Shown here in pieces: positions 28,901-41,414 of a stretch of DNA of 64,000 bases (positions are counted from its first letter, which is position 1; each line of letters starts with the position of its first letter). A model generated the notes under the pieces. The model was given only the letters and a program-made list of their open reading frames with translations. It was not told the origin of the DNA and did not search any database. The position numbers were made by a program, and so were the translations under genes. The DNA comes from Odiellus spinosus. Taxonomy: Eukaryota > Arthropoda > Arachnida > Opiliones > Phalangiidae. The stretch lies in the NCBI GenBank assembly GCA_963920705.1, contig OY987230.1:1-64000 (forward strand), in the 5' to 3' direction.

Positions 28901-31900
28901 ATTTTTCTTGTTTTTCAACGGATTTTTGAAAACTCTTATTATTTAGACTGTCCATTAATTGCTCTTTCGAATGACTTTGGTTTTGTCTAAATTGCCAAAA
29001 CGTGACAAATATAAAATTGGTTAAAATTAAGCAAAAACGCTTAAAAATCCAAGATTATTGGATTCAAATGGACACAAAACTTTTGAATTTTAAGCGATTT
29101 AGACAAAATTAAGACCACTCGAAAGACCAAATTTTGGTCTATCTAAAAAACAATAGTTTTGGAAAATCCGTTGAAAAACAAGAAAAATATGGCCAATTCA
29201 AGAAATCATACAATATCAAAATAGTCAAATTTCAGATTTTAAAAATTCGCTTTTTGATATTAGATGTTTTTTGAATTGTCCATATTTTCCATGTTTTTCA
29301 ACGGATTTTTGAAAACTCTTATTATTTAAACTGTCCATTAATTGCTCTTTCGAATGACTTTGGTTTTGTCTAAATTGCAAAATTGTGACAAATATAAAAT
29401 TGGTTAAAATTAAGCAAAAACGCTTAAAAATCCAAGATTATTGGATTCAAATGGACACAAAACTTTTGATTTTTAAGCGATTTAGACAAAATTAAGACCA
29501 CTCGAAAGACCAAATTTTGGTCTATCTAAAAAACAAGAGTTGTGGAAAATCCGTTGAAAAACATGGAAAATATGGACAATTCAAAAAACATCTAATATCA
29601 AAAAGCGAATTTTGAAAATCTTAAATTTGACTATTTTGATATTCTATGATTTCTTGAATTGGCCATATTTTCCATGTTTTTCAACGGATTTTTGAAAACT
29701 CTTATTATTTAAACTGTCCATTAATTGCTCTTTCGAATGACTTTGTTTTGTCTAAATTGCAAAATTGTGACAAATATAAAATTGGTTAAAATTAAGCAAA
29801 AACGCTTAAAAATCCAAGATTATTGGATTCAAATGGACACAAAACTTTTGAATTTTAAGCGATTTAGACAAAATTAAGACCACTCGAAAGACCAAATTTT
29901 GGTCTATCTAAAAAACAATAGTTTTGGAAAATCCGTTGAAAAACAAGAAAAATATGGCCAATTCAAGAAATCATACAATATCAAAATAGTCAAATTTCAG
30001 ATTTTAAAAATTCGCTTTTTGATATTAGATGTTTTTTGAATTGTCCATATTTTCCATGTTTTTCAACGGATTTTTGAAAACTCTTATTATTTAAACTGTC
30101 CACTAATTGCTCTTTCGAATGACTTTGGTTTTGTCTAAATTGCAAAATTGTGACAAATATAAAATTGGTTAAAATTAAGCAAAAACGCTTAAAAATCCAA
30201 GATTATTGGATTCAAATGGACACAAAACTTTTGATTTTTAAGCGATTTAGACAAAATTAAGACCACTCGAAAGACCAAATTTTGGTCTATCTAAAAAACA
30301 AGAGTTGTGGAAAATCCGTTGAAAAACATGGAAAATATGGACAATTCAAAAAACATCTAATATCAAAAAGCGAATTTTGAAAATCTTAAATTTGACTATT
30401 TTGATATTCTATGATTTCTTGAATTGGCCATATTTTCCATGTTTTTCAACGGATTTTTGAAAACTCTTATTATTTAAACTGTCCATTAATTGCTCTTTCG
30501 AATGACTTTGTTTTGTCTAAATTGCCAAAACGTGACAAATTTAAAATTGGTTAAAATTAAGCAAAAACGCTTAAAAATCCAAGATTATTGGATTCAAATG
30601 GACACAAAACTTTTGAATTTTAAGCGATTTAGACAAAATTAAGACCACTCGAAAGACCAAATTTTGGTCTATCTAAAAAACAATAGTTTTGGAAAATCCG
30701 TTGAAAAACAAGAAAAATATGGCCAATTCAAAAAATCATACAATATCAAAATAGTCAAATTTCAGATTTTCAAAATTCGCTTTTTGATATTAGATGTTTT
30801 TTGAATTGTCCATATTTTCCATGTTTTTCAACGGATTTTTGAAAACTCTAATTATTTAAACTGTCCATTAATTGCTCTTTCGAATGACTTTGGTTTTGTC
30901 TAAATTGCAAAATTGTTACAAATATAAAATTGGTTAAAATTAAGCAAAAACGCTTAAAAATCCAAGATTATTGGATTCAAATGGACACAAAACTTTTGAT
31001 TTTTAAGCGATTTAGACAAAATTAAGACCACTCGAAAGACCAAATTTTGGTCTATCTAAAAAACAAGAGTTTTGGAAAATCCGTTGAAAAACATGGAAAA
31101 TATGGACAATTCAAAAAACATCTAATATCAAAAAGCGAATTTTGAAAATCTGAAATTTGACTATTTTGATATTCTATGATTTCTTGAATTGGCCATATTT
31201 TTCTTGTTTTTCAACGGATTTTTGAAAACTCTTATTATTTAGACTGTCCATTAATTGCTCTTTCGAATGACTTTGGTTTTGTCTAAATTGCCAAAACGTG
31301 ACAAATTTAAAATTGGTTAAAATTAAGCAAAAACGCTTAAAAATCCAAGATTATTGGATTCAAATGGACACAAAACTTTTGAATTTTAAGCGATTTAGAC
31401 AAAATTAAGACCACTCGAAAGACCAAATTTTGGTCTATCTAAAAAACAATAGTTTTGGAAAATCCGTTGAAAAACAAGAAAAATATGGCCAATTCAAGAA
31501 ATCATACAATATCAAAATAGTCAAATTTCAGATTTTCAAAATTCGCTTTTTGATATTAGATGTTTTTTGAATTGTCCATATTTTCCATGTTTTTCAACGG
31601 ATTTTTGAAAACTCTTATTATTTAAACTGTCCATTAATTGCTCTTTCGAATGACTTTGGTTTTGTCTAAATTGCAAAATTGTTACAAATATAAAATTGGT
31701 TAAAATTAAGCAAAAACGCTTAAAAATCCAAGATTATTGGATTCAAATGGACACAAAACTTTTGATTTTTAAGCGATTTAGACAAAATTAAGACCACTCG
31801 AAAGACCAAATTTTGGTCTATCTAAAAAACAAGAGTTTTGGAAAATCCGTTGAAAAACATGGAAAATATGGACAATTCAAAAAACATCTAATATCAAAAA

Positions 31901-32340
31901 GCGAATTTTGAAAATCTGAAATTTGACTATTTTGATATTATATGATTTCTTGAATTGGCCATATTTTTCTTGTTTTTCAACGGATTTTTGAAAACTCTTA
32001 TTATTTAGACTGTCCATTAATTGCTCTTTAGAATGACTTTGGTTTTGTCTAAATTGCCAAAACGTGACAAATATAAAATTGGTTAAAATTAAGCAAAAAC
32101 GCTTAAAAATCCAAGATTATTGGATTCAAATGGACACAAAACTTTTGAATTTTAAGCGATTTAGACAAAATTAAGACCACTCGAAAGACCAAATTTTGGT
32201 CTATCTAAAAAACAATAGTTTTGGAAAATCCGTTGAAAAACAAGAAAAATATGGCCAATTCAAGAAATCATACAATATCAAAATAGTCAAATTTCAGATT
32301 TTAAAAATTCGCTTTTTGATATTAGATGTTTTTTGAATTG
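28900..32340. repeat. Higher-order repeat, period about 765 bp, four or more copies
   Basis: L+ modules of the GCCAAAACGTGAC subtype alternate with L+ modules of the ordinary subtype, all in + orientation, with S+ and S- alternating. Offsets of 765-766 are given by CAAGAGTTGTGG (TGTGG at 29541 and 30306) and by TTGTTACAAATAT (about 30915 and 31681). ACAAATTTAAAATTGG, a marker of this block, occurs at about 30537 and 31302, and also upstream at about 28240. Confidence 0.75.
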
Positions 32341-35300
32341 TCCATATTTTCCATGTTTTTCAACGGATTTTCCAAAACTCTTGCTTTTTAGATAGACCAA
32401 TATTTGCTCTTTCGAGTGGTCTTAATTTTGTCTAAAGCGCTTAAAATTCAAAAGTTTTGTGTCCATTTGGATCCAATAATCTTGGATTTTTAAGCGTTTT
32501 TGCTTAATTTTAACCAATTTTATATTTGTCACAATTTTGCAATTTAGACAAAACCAAAGTCATTCGAAAGAGCAATTAATGGACAGTCTAAATAATAAGA
32601 GTTTTCAAAAATCCGTTGAAAAACAAGAAAAATGTGGACAATTCAAGAAATCATAGAATATCAAAATAGTCAAATTTCAGATTTTCAAAATTCGCTTTTT
32701 GATATTAGATGTTTTTTGAATTGGCCATATTTTTCTTGTTTTTCAACGGATTTTTGAAAACTCTTATTATTAAGACTGTCCATTAATTGCTCTTTCGAAT
32801 GACTTTGTTTTTGTCTAAATTGCAAAATTGTAACAAATATAAACTGGTTAAAATTAAGCAAAAACGCTTAAAAATCCAAGATTATTGGATTCAAATGGAC
32901 ACAAAACTTTTGATTTTTAAGCGATTTAGACAAAATTAAGACCACTCGAAAGAGCAAATATTGGTCTATCTGAAAATCAAGAGTTTTGGAAAATCCGTTG
33001 AAAAACATGGAAAATATGGACAATTCAAAAAACATCTAATATCAAAAAGCGAATTTTGAAAATCTGAAATTTGACTATTTTGATATTCTATGATTTCTTG
33101 AATTGGCCATATTTTTCTTGTTTTTCAACGGATTTTCCAAAACTATTGTTTTTTAGATAGACCAAAATTTGGTCTTTCGAGTGGTCTTAATTTTGTCTAA
33201 ATCGCTTAAAATTCAAAAGTTTTGTGTCCATTTGAATCCAATAATCTTGGATTTTTAAGCGTTTTTGCTTAATTTTATCCAATTTTATATTTGTCACAAT
33301 TTTGCAATTTAGACAAAACCAAAGTCATTCGAAAGAGCAATTAATGGACAGTCTAAATAATAAGAGTTTTCAAAAATCCGTTGAAAAACAAGAGAAATAT
33401 GGCCAATTCAAGAAATCATAGAATATCAAAATAGTCAAATTTCAGATTTTCAAAATTCGCTTTTTGATATTAGATGTTTTTTGAATTGTCCATATTTTCC
33501 ATGTTTTTCAACGGATTTTTGAAAACTCTTATTATTTAAACTGTCCATTAATTGCTCTTTCGAATGACTTGTTTTGTCTAAATTGCAAAATTGTGACAAA
33601 TATAAAATTGGTTAAAATTAAGCAAAAACGCTTAAAAATCCAAGATTATTGGATTCAAATGGACACAAAACTTTTGATTTTTAAGCGATTTAGACAAAAT
33701 TAAGACCACTCGAAAGAGCAAATATTGGTCTATCTGAAAATCAAGAGTTTTGGAAAATCCGTTGAAAAACATGGAAAATATGGACAATTAAAAAAACATC
33801 TAATATCAAAAAGCGAATTTTGAAAATCTGAAATTTGACTATTTTGATATTCTATGATTTCTTGAATTGGCCATATTTTTCTTGTTTTTCAACGGATTTT
33901 TGAAAACTCTTATTATTTAGACTGTCCATTAATTGCTCTTTCGAATGACTTTGGTTTTGTCTAAATTGCCAAAACGTGACAAATATAAAATTGGTTAAAA
34001 TTAAGCAAAAACGCTTAAAAATCCAAGATTATTGGATTCAAATGGACACAAAACTTTTGAATTTTAAGCGATTTAGGCAAAATTAAGACCACTCGAAAGA
34101 CCAAATTTTGGTCTATCTAAAAAACAATAGTTTTGGAAAATCCGTTGAAAAACAAGAAAAATATGGCCAATTCAAGAAATCATAGAATATCAAAATAGTC
34201 AAATTTCAGATTTTCAAAATTCGCTTTTTGATATTAGATGTTTTTTGAATTGTCCATATTTTCCATGTTTTTCAACGGATTTTCCAAAACTCTTGATTTT
34301 CAGATAGACTAATATTTGCTCTTTCGGGTGGTCTTAATTTTGTCTAAATCGCTTAAAAATCAAAAGTTTTGTGTCCATTTGAATCCAATAATCTTGGACT
34401 TTTAAGCGTTTTTGCTTAATTTTAACCAATTTTATATTTGTCACAATTTTGCAATTTAGACAAAAACAAAGTCATTCGAAAGAGCAATTAATGGACAGTC
34501 TTAATAATAAGAATTTTCAAAAATCCGTTGAAAAACAAAAAAAATATGGCCAATTCAAAAAACATCTAATATCAAAAAGCGAATTTTGAAAATCTGAAAT
34601 TTGACTATTTTGATATTCTATGATTTCTTGAATTGTCCACATTTTTCTTGTTTTTCAACGGATTTTTGAAAACTCTTATTATTTAAACTGTCCATTAATT
34701 GCTCTTTCGAATGACTTTGGTTTTGTCTAAATTGCAAAATTGTGACAAATATAAAATTGGTTAAAATTAAGCAAAAACGCTTAAAAATCCAAGATTATTG
34801 GATTCAAATGGACACAAAACTTTTGAATTTTAAGCGATTTAGACAAAATTAAGACCACTCGAAAGAGCAAATATTGGTCTATCTAAAAAACAAGAGTTTT
34901 GGAAAATCCGTTGAAAAACATGGAAAATATGGACAATTCAAAAAACATCTAATATCAAAAAGCGAATTTTTAAAATCTGAAATATGACTATTTTGATATT
35001 GTATGATTTCTTGAATTGGTCATATTTTTCTTGTTTTTCAACGGATTTTCCAAAACTATTGTTTTTTAGATAGACCAAAATTTGGTCTTTCGAGTGGTCT
35101 TAATTTTGTCTAAATCGCTTAAAAATCAAAAGTTTTGTGTCCATTTGAATCCAATAATCTTGGATTTTTAAGCGTTTTTGCTTAATTTTAACCAATTTTA
35201 TATTTGTCACAATTTTGCAATTTAGACAAAAACAAAGTCATTCGAAAGAGCAATTAATGGACAGTCTTAATAATAAGAGTTTTCAAAAATCCGTTGAAAA

Positions 35301-37090
35301 ACAAAAAAAATATGGCCAATTCAAAAAACATCTAATATCAAAAAGCGAATTTTGAAAATCTGAAATTTGACTATTTTGATATTCTATGATTTCTTGAATT
35401 GTCCACATTTTTCTTGTTTTTCAACGGATTTTTGAAAACTCTTATTATTTTAACTGTCCATTAATTGCTCTTTCGAATGACTTTAGTTTTGTCTAAATTG
35501 CAAAATTGTGACAAATATAAAATTGGTTAAAATTAAGCAAAAACGCTAAAAAATCCAAGATTATTGGATTCAAATGGACACAAAACTTTTGAATTTTAAG
35601 CGATTTAGACAAAATTAAGACCACTCGAAAGAGCAAATATTGGTCTATCTAAAAAACAAGAGTTTTGGAAAATCCGTTGAAAAACATGGAAAATATGGAC
35701 AATTCAAGAAATCATAGAATATCAAAATAGTCAAATTTCAGATTTTCAAAATTCGCTTTTTGATATTAGATGTTTTTTGAATTGTCCATATTTTCCATGT
35801 TTTTCAACGGATTTTCCAAAACTCTTATTATTTAAACTGTCCATTAATTGCTCTTTCGAATGACTTTGTTTTGTCTAAATTGCAAAATTGTGACAAATAT
35901 AAAATTGGTTAAAATTAAGCAAAAACGCTTAAAAATCCAAGATTATTGGATTCAAATGGACACAAAACTTTTGATTTTTAAGCGATTTAGACAAAATTAA
36001 GACCACTCGAAAGACCAAATTTTGGTCTATCTAAAAAACAAGAGTTTTGGAAAATCCGTTGAAAAACATGGAAAATATGGACAATTCAAAAAACATCTAA
36101 TATCAAAAAGCGAATTTTGAAAATCTGAAATTTGACTATTTTGATATTCTATGATTTCTTGAATTGGCCATATTTTTCTTGTTTTTCAACGGATTTTTGA
36201 AAACTCTTATTATTTAGACTGTCCATTAATTGCTCTTTCGAATGACTTTGGTTTTGTCTAAATTGCCAAAACGTGACAAATATAAAATTGGTTAAAATTA
36301 AGCAAAAACGCTTAAAAATCCAAGATTATTGGATTCAAATGGACACAAAACTTTTGAATTTTAAGCGATTTAGACAAAATTAAGACCACTCGAAAGACCA
36401 AATTTTGGTCTATCTAAAAAACAATAGTTTTGGAAAATCCGTTGAAAAACAAGAAAAATATGGCCAATTCAAGAAATCATAGAATATCAAAATAGTCAAA
36501 TTTCAGATTTTCAAAATTCGCTTTTTGATATTAGATGTTTTTTGAATTGTCCATATTTTCCATGTTTTTCAACGGATTTTCCAAAACTCTTGATTTTCAG
36601 ATAGACCATTATTTGCTCTTTCGAGTGATCTTAATTTTGTCTAAATCGCTTAAAAATCAAAAGTTTTGTGTCCATTTGAATCCAATAATCTTGGATATTT
36701 AAGCGTTTTTGCTTAATTTTAACCAATTTTATATTTGTCACAATTTTGCAATTTAGACAAAACAAAGTCATTCGAAAGAGCAATTAATGGACAGTTTAAA
36801 TAATAAGAGTTTTCAAAAATCCGTTGAAAAACATGGAAAATATGGACAATTCAAAAAACATCTAATATCAAAAAGCGAATTTTGAAAATCTGAAATTTGA
36901 CTATTTTGATATTCTATGATATCTTGAATTGGCCATATTTTTCTTGTTTTTCAACGGATTTTTGAAAACTATTGTTTTTTAGATAGACCAAAATTTGGTC
37001 TTTCGAGTGGTCTTAATTTTGTCTAAATCGCTTAAAAATCAAAAGTTTTGTGTCCATTTGAATCCAATAATCTTGGATTTTTAAGCGTTT
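32340..37090. repeat. Satellite segment with local 766 bp duplication
   Basis: Mixed order, with an S variant AAAAATGTGGACAATTC at about 32628 that is seen again only at about 59497 and 61411. A 766 bp offset links ACAAAAAAAATATGG at about 34535 and 35301. At 35815 an L+ begins with the boundary normally seen at the other end of L (GGATTTTCCAAAACTCTTATT). At about 36955 an L- begins with the opposite boundary (GGATTTTTGAAAACTATTG). These are recombinant module ends. No gene is seen. Confidence 0.7.
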
Positions 37091-37140
37091 TTGTCCATAT
37101 TTTCCATGTTTTTCAACGGATTTTGAAAACTCTTATTATT
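37091..37140. other. Illegitimate junction inside the array (truncated L- joined to S tail)
   Basis: An L- module breaks off after TTTTTAAGCGTTTTTG and continues directly into TCCATATTTTCCATG, the last 35-40 bp of an S+. The next L+ then begins normally. Roughly the inner half of an L and most of an S are missing. The join sits at 37093-37094 with only a G/T-rich microhomology. Confidence 0.7.
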
Positions 37141-37499
37141 AAGACTGTCCATTAATTGCTCTTTCGAATGACTTTGTTTTTGTCTAAATTGCAAAATTGT
37201 GACAAATATAAAATTGGTTAAAATAAAGCAAAAACGCTTAAAAATCCAAGATTATTGGATTCAAATGGACACAAAACTTTTGATTTTTAAGCGATTTAGA
37301 CAAAATTAAGACCACTCGAAAGAGCAAATATTGGTCTATCTGAAAATCAAGAGTTTTGGAAAATCCGTTGAAAAACATGGAAAATATGGACAATTCAAAA
37401 AACATCTAATATCAAAAAGCGAATTTTGAAAATCTGAAATTTGACTATTTTGATATTCTATGATTTCTTGAATTGGCCATATTTTTCTTGTTTTTCAAC

Positions 37500-39000
37500 G
37501 GATTTTCCAAAACTATTGTTTTTTAGATAGACCAAAATTTGGTCTTTCGAGTGGTCTTAATTTTGTCTAAATCGCTTAAAAATCAAAAGTTTTGTGTACA
37601 TTTGAATCCAATAATCTTGGATTTTTAAGCGTTTTTGCTTAATTTTAACCAATTTTATATTTGTCACAATTTTGCAATTTAGACAAAACCAAAGTCATTC
37701 GAAAGAGCAATTAATGGATAGATTAAATAATAAGAGTTTTCAAAAATCCGTTGAAAAACATGGAAAATATGGCCAATTCAAGAAATCATAGAATATCAAA
37801 ATAGTCAAATTTCAGATTTTCAAAATTCGCTTTTTGATATTAGATGTTTTTTGAATTGTCCATATTTTCCATGTTTTTCAACGGATTTTCCAAAACTCTT
37901 GTTTTTTAGATAGACCAAAATTTGGTCTTTCGAGTGGTCTTAATTTTGTCTAAATCGCTTAAAAATGTGTCCATTTGAAACCAATAATCTTGGATTTTTA
38001 AACGTTTTTGCTTAATTTTAACCAATTTTATATTTGTCACAATTTTGCAATTTAGACAAAACAAAGTCATTCGAAAGAGCAATTAATGGACAGTTTAAAT
38101 AATAAGAGTTTTCAAAAATCCGTTGAAAAACATGGAAAATATGGACAATTCAAAAAACATCTAATATCAAAAAGCGAATTTTGAAAATCTGAAATTTGAC
38201 TATTTTGATATTCTATGATTTCTTGAATTGGCCATATTTTTCTTGTTTTTCAACGGATTTTCCAAAACTATTGTTTTTTAGATAGACCAAAATTTGGTCT
38301 TTCGAGTGGTCTTAATTTTGTCTAAATCGCTTAAAAATCAAAAGTTTTGTGTCCATTTGAATCCAATAATCTTGGATTTTTAAGCGTTTTTGCTTAATTT
38401 TAACCAATTTTATATTTGTCACAATTTTGCAATTTAGACAAAACCAAAGTCATTCGAAAGAGCAATTAATGGACAGATTAAATAATAAGAGTTTTCAAAA
38501 ATCCGTTGAAAAACATGGAAAATATGGCCAATTCAAGAAATCATAGAATATCAAAATAGTCAAATTTCAGATTTTCAAAATTCGCTTTTTGATATTAGAT
38601 GTTTTTTGAATTGTCCATATTTTCCATGTTTTTCAACGGATTTTCCAAAACTCTTGTTTTTTAGATAGACCAAAATTTGGTCTTTCGAGTGGTCTTAATT
38701 TTGTCTAAATCGCTTAAAAATGTGTCCATTTGAAACCAATAATCTTGGATTTTTAAACGTTTTTGCTTAATTTTAACCAATTTTATATTTGTCACAATTT
38801 TGCAATTTAGACAAAACAAAGTCATTCGAAAGAGCAATTAATGGACAGTTTAAATAATAAGAGTTTTCAAAAATCCGTTGAAAAACATGGAAAATATGGA
38901 CAATTCAAAAAACATCTAATATCAAAAAGCGAATTTTGAAAATCTGAAATTTGACTATTTTGATATTGTATGCTTTCTTGAATTGGCCATATTTTTCTTG
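37500..39000. repeat. Higher-order repeat, period 755 bp, two copies
   Basis: Two copies of S- L- S+ L-. Both L- modules have the same 10 bp deletion, so that AAAAATGTGTCC replaces AAAAATCAAAAGTTTTGTGTCC with its inner ten bases lost. Both also read TTTGAAACCAATAATC and TTTTTAAACG, starting near 37960 and 38715. The offset of 755 equals the usual 765 less the deletion. The shared private changes show a recent duplication. Confidence 0.75.
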
Positions 39001-40850
39001 TTTTTCAACGGATTTTCCAAAACTATTGTTTTTTAGATAGACCAAAATTTGGTCTTTCGAGTGGTCTTAATTTTGTCTAAATCGCTTAAAATTCAAAAGT
39101 TTTGTGTCCATTTGAATCCAATAATCTTGGATTTTTAAGCGTTTTTGCTTAATTTTAACCAATTTTATATTTGTCACAATTTTGCAATTTAGACAAAACC
39201 AAAGTCATTCGAAAGAGCAATTAATGGACAGTCTAAATAATAAGTGTTTTCAAAAATCCGTTAAAAAACAAGAAAAATATGGCCAATTCAAGAAATCATA
39301 CAATATCAAAATAGTCAAATTTCAGATTTTCAAAATTCGCTTTTTGATATTTGATGTTTTTTGAATTGTCCATATTTTCCATGTTTTTCAACGGATTTTT
39401 GAAAACTCTTATTATTAAGACTGTCCATTAATTGCTCTTTCGAATGACTTTGTTTTTGTCTAAATTGCAAAATTGTGACAAATATTAAATTGGTTAAAAT
39501 TAAGCAAAAACGCTTAAAAATCCAAGATTATTGGATTCAAATGGACACAAAACTTTTGAATTTTAAGCGATTTAGACAAAATTAAGACCACTATCTAAAA
39601 AACAATAGTTTTGGAAAATCCGTTGAAAAACAAGAAAAATATGGCCAATTCAAGAAATCATACAATATCAAAATAGTCAAATTTCAGATTTTCAAAATTC
39701 GCTTTTTGATATTAGATGTTTTTTGAATTGTCCATATTTTCCATGTTTTTCAACGGATTTTTGAAAACTCTTATTATTTAAACTGTCCATTAATTACTCT
39801 TTCGAATGATTTGTTTTGTCTAAATTGCAAAATTGTGACAAATATAAAATTGGTTAAAATTAAGCAAAAACGCTTAAAAATCCAAGATTATTGGATTCAA
39901 ATGGACACAAAACTTTTGATTTTTAAGCGATTTAGACAAAATTAAGACCACTCGAAAGACCAAATTTTGGTCTATCTAAAAAACAATAGTTTTCAAAAAT
40001 CCGTTGAAAAACAAGAAAAATATGGCCAATTCAAGAAATCATAGAATATCAAAATAGTCAAATTTCGGATTTTCAAAATTCGCTTTTTGATATTAGATGT
40101 TTTTTGAATTGTCCATATTTTCCATGTTTTTCAACGGATTTTTGAAAACTCTTATTATTTAAACTGTCCATTAATTGCTCTTTCGAATGACTTTGTTTTG
40201 TCTAAATTGCAAAATTGTGACAAATATAAAATTGGTTAAAATTAAGCAAAAACGCTTAAAAATCCAAGATTATTGGATTCAAATGGACACAAAACTTTTG
40301 ATTTTTAAGCGATTTAGACAAAATTAAGACCACTCGAAAGAGCAAATATTGGTCTATCTGAAAATCAAGAGTTTTGGAAAATCCGTTGAAAAACATGGAA
40401 AATATGGACAATTAAAAAAACATCTAATATCAAAAAGCGAATTTTGAAAATCTGAAATTTGACTATTTTGATATTCTATGATTTCTTGAATTGGCCATAT
40501 TTTTCTTGTTTTTCAACGGATTTTCCAAAACTATTGTTTTTTAGATAGACCAAAATTTGGTCTTTCGAGTGGTCTAAATTTTGTCTAAATCGCTTAAAAA
40601 TCAAAAGTTTTGTGGCCATTTGAATCCAATAATCTTGGATTTTTAAGCGTTTTTGCTTAATTTTAACCAATTTTATATTTGTCATAATTTTGCAATTTAG
40701 ACAAAACCAAAGTCATTCGAAAGAGCAATTAATGGACAGTTTAAATAATAAGAGTTTTCAAAAATCCGTTGAAAAACATGGAAAATATGGACAATTCAAA
40801 AAACATCTAATATCAAAAAGCGAATTTTGAAAATCTGAAATTTGACTATT
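39000..40850. repeat. Last satellite segment before the island
   Basis: Order L- S+ L+ S+ L+ S+ L+ S- L- S-(cut). The L+ near 39592 lacks 21 bp: GACCACT is followed directly by ATCTAAAAAAC, losing the CGAAAGACC..GGTCT hairpin. The S+ at about 39260 has CCGTTAAAAAAC. The final S- stops after GAAATTTGACTATT at 40850. Confidence 0.75.
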
Positions 40851-40851
40851 A

Positions 40852-40875
40852 AAAACAGGCCAGCTGGCCTGTTTT
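40852..40875. repeat. Perfect 24 bp palindrome at the island's left end
   Basis: AAAACAGGCCAG is followed immediately by its reverse complement CTGGCCTGTTTT with no loop. It starts one base inside the island. Copy B of the duplicated segment has the related AAAAACAGGTCAG at about 42118, followed directly by GTGTCTC, without the inverted half. The palindrome therefore looks like a foldback of the repeat's own end. Confidence 0.9.
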
Positions 40876-40964
40876 ATTTATAGGTGTCTCAAAATTTCAT
40901 TAGAAAAGTCTATGGAGATTTGTCTTATGAGGTGGAATTCTTTGTCATATTGATAACTGAGATA

Positions 40965-40997
40965 TTCTTCTTCTTCTTCTTCTTCTTCTTCTTCTTC
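40965..40997 (+). repeat. TTC microsatellite (11 units), copy A
   Basis: Eleven uninterrupted TTC triplets inside repeat copy A, followed by TCC. The equivalent tract in copy B has nine perfect units plus flanking imperfect ones. The total codon count between the conserved flanks is the same in both copies. Confidence 0.95.
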
Positions 40998-41012
40998 TCC
41001 CGACCGCGAGTC

Positions 41013-41290
41013 CGTTTCATTGAGAGTTTGCATTCGAGAGAGAAAAATATGTTAGGATCATGGGGGTACTCTATATTTTTCTATGATTTTCTGATGAATA
41101 CTTCGACTGAGATAACAAATGCTTTATAGATAACGTTGAAGCCCCGTGAAAGACGGCGTTTCATTCAGAGTTTGCATTCGAGAGAGAGAGAAATGTTGGG
41201 GTGTTCTATATTTTTTATACTTTTCTGATGTTGAATACTACGACTGAGATAACAAAAACTTTAGATAACGTTAAAGCGAAAGACGGAATA
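41013..41290 (+). repeat. Tandem pair of ~140 bp subrepeats in copy A
   Basis: Unit 1 starts at 41013 (CGTTTCATTGAGAGTTTGC) and unit 2 at 41157 (CGTTTCATTCAGAGTTTGC). Both proceed through CATTCGAGAGAG, a TCTATATTTTT block, GAATACT.CGACTGAGATAAC and GATAACGTT.AAG to GAAAGACGG. They differ by substitutions and small indels. Related pairs in copy B show the duplication predates the A/B duplication. Confidence 0.8.
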
Positions 41291-41348
41291 AGGAAACTAT
41301 TTTTTTAGTCAAAGCGAAAGACGGAATAAGGAAACTATTTTTTTAGTC
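41273..41348 (+). repeat. Exact 38 bp tandem duplication
   Basis: Two identical units, 41273-41310 and 41311-41348. Each starts AAAGCGAAAGACGGAATAAG and ends TTTTTTTAGTC. It is absent from copy B, so it arose after the copies separated. Confidence 0.9.
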
Positions 41349-41414
41349 TCTATATCTAAGAAACGCACGGAATGCTTTGTTGATAATGTTTTATTAACAA
41401 AATTAGAATGATGT

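Larger units (their letters stand above)
1..40850. repeat. Left block of the L/S palindromic satellite array
   Basis: Uninterrupted satellite made of alternating L (about 240 bp) and S (about 145 bp) modules, base period about 383 bp, each module in either orientation. For example, 1-2256 reads L+ S+ L- S- L+ S+ L+ S- L+(42 bp deleted) S+ L- S+. Modules are very similar to each other by eye, differing by scattered substitutions, 1-2 bp indels and a few larger deletions. Every L/S boundary carries CAACGGATTTT or its complement. The sequence is strongly AT-rich with long A and T runs. Open frames are short and recur wherever the same module recurs, so none is a gene. The block starts inside an L+ and ends inside an S- at the island. 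I found no other gene, RNA or mobile element in it. Confidence 0.97.

Noticed and set aside
1..40850. CRISPR-like alternation of repeats and spacers
   Set aside because: L and S are both repeats of 145-240 bp, spacers are not unique, and the genome is eukaryotic.
40884..41129. 81-codon frame with a poly-Phe run in repeat copy A (and 87 codons at 42131-42394 in copy B)
   Set aside because: Both start at GTG, which is not a normal eukaryotic start. The Phe run is a TTC microsatellite. No gene is called, though the shared open frame is noted as a finding.
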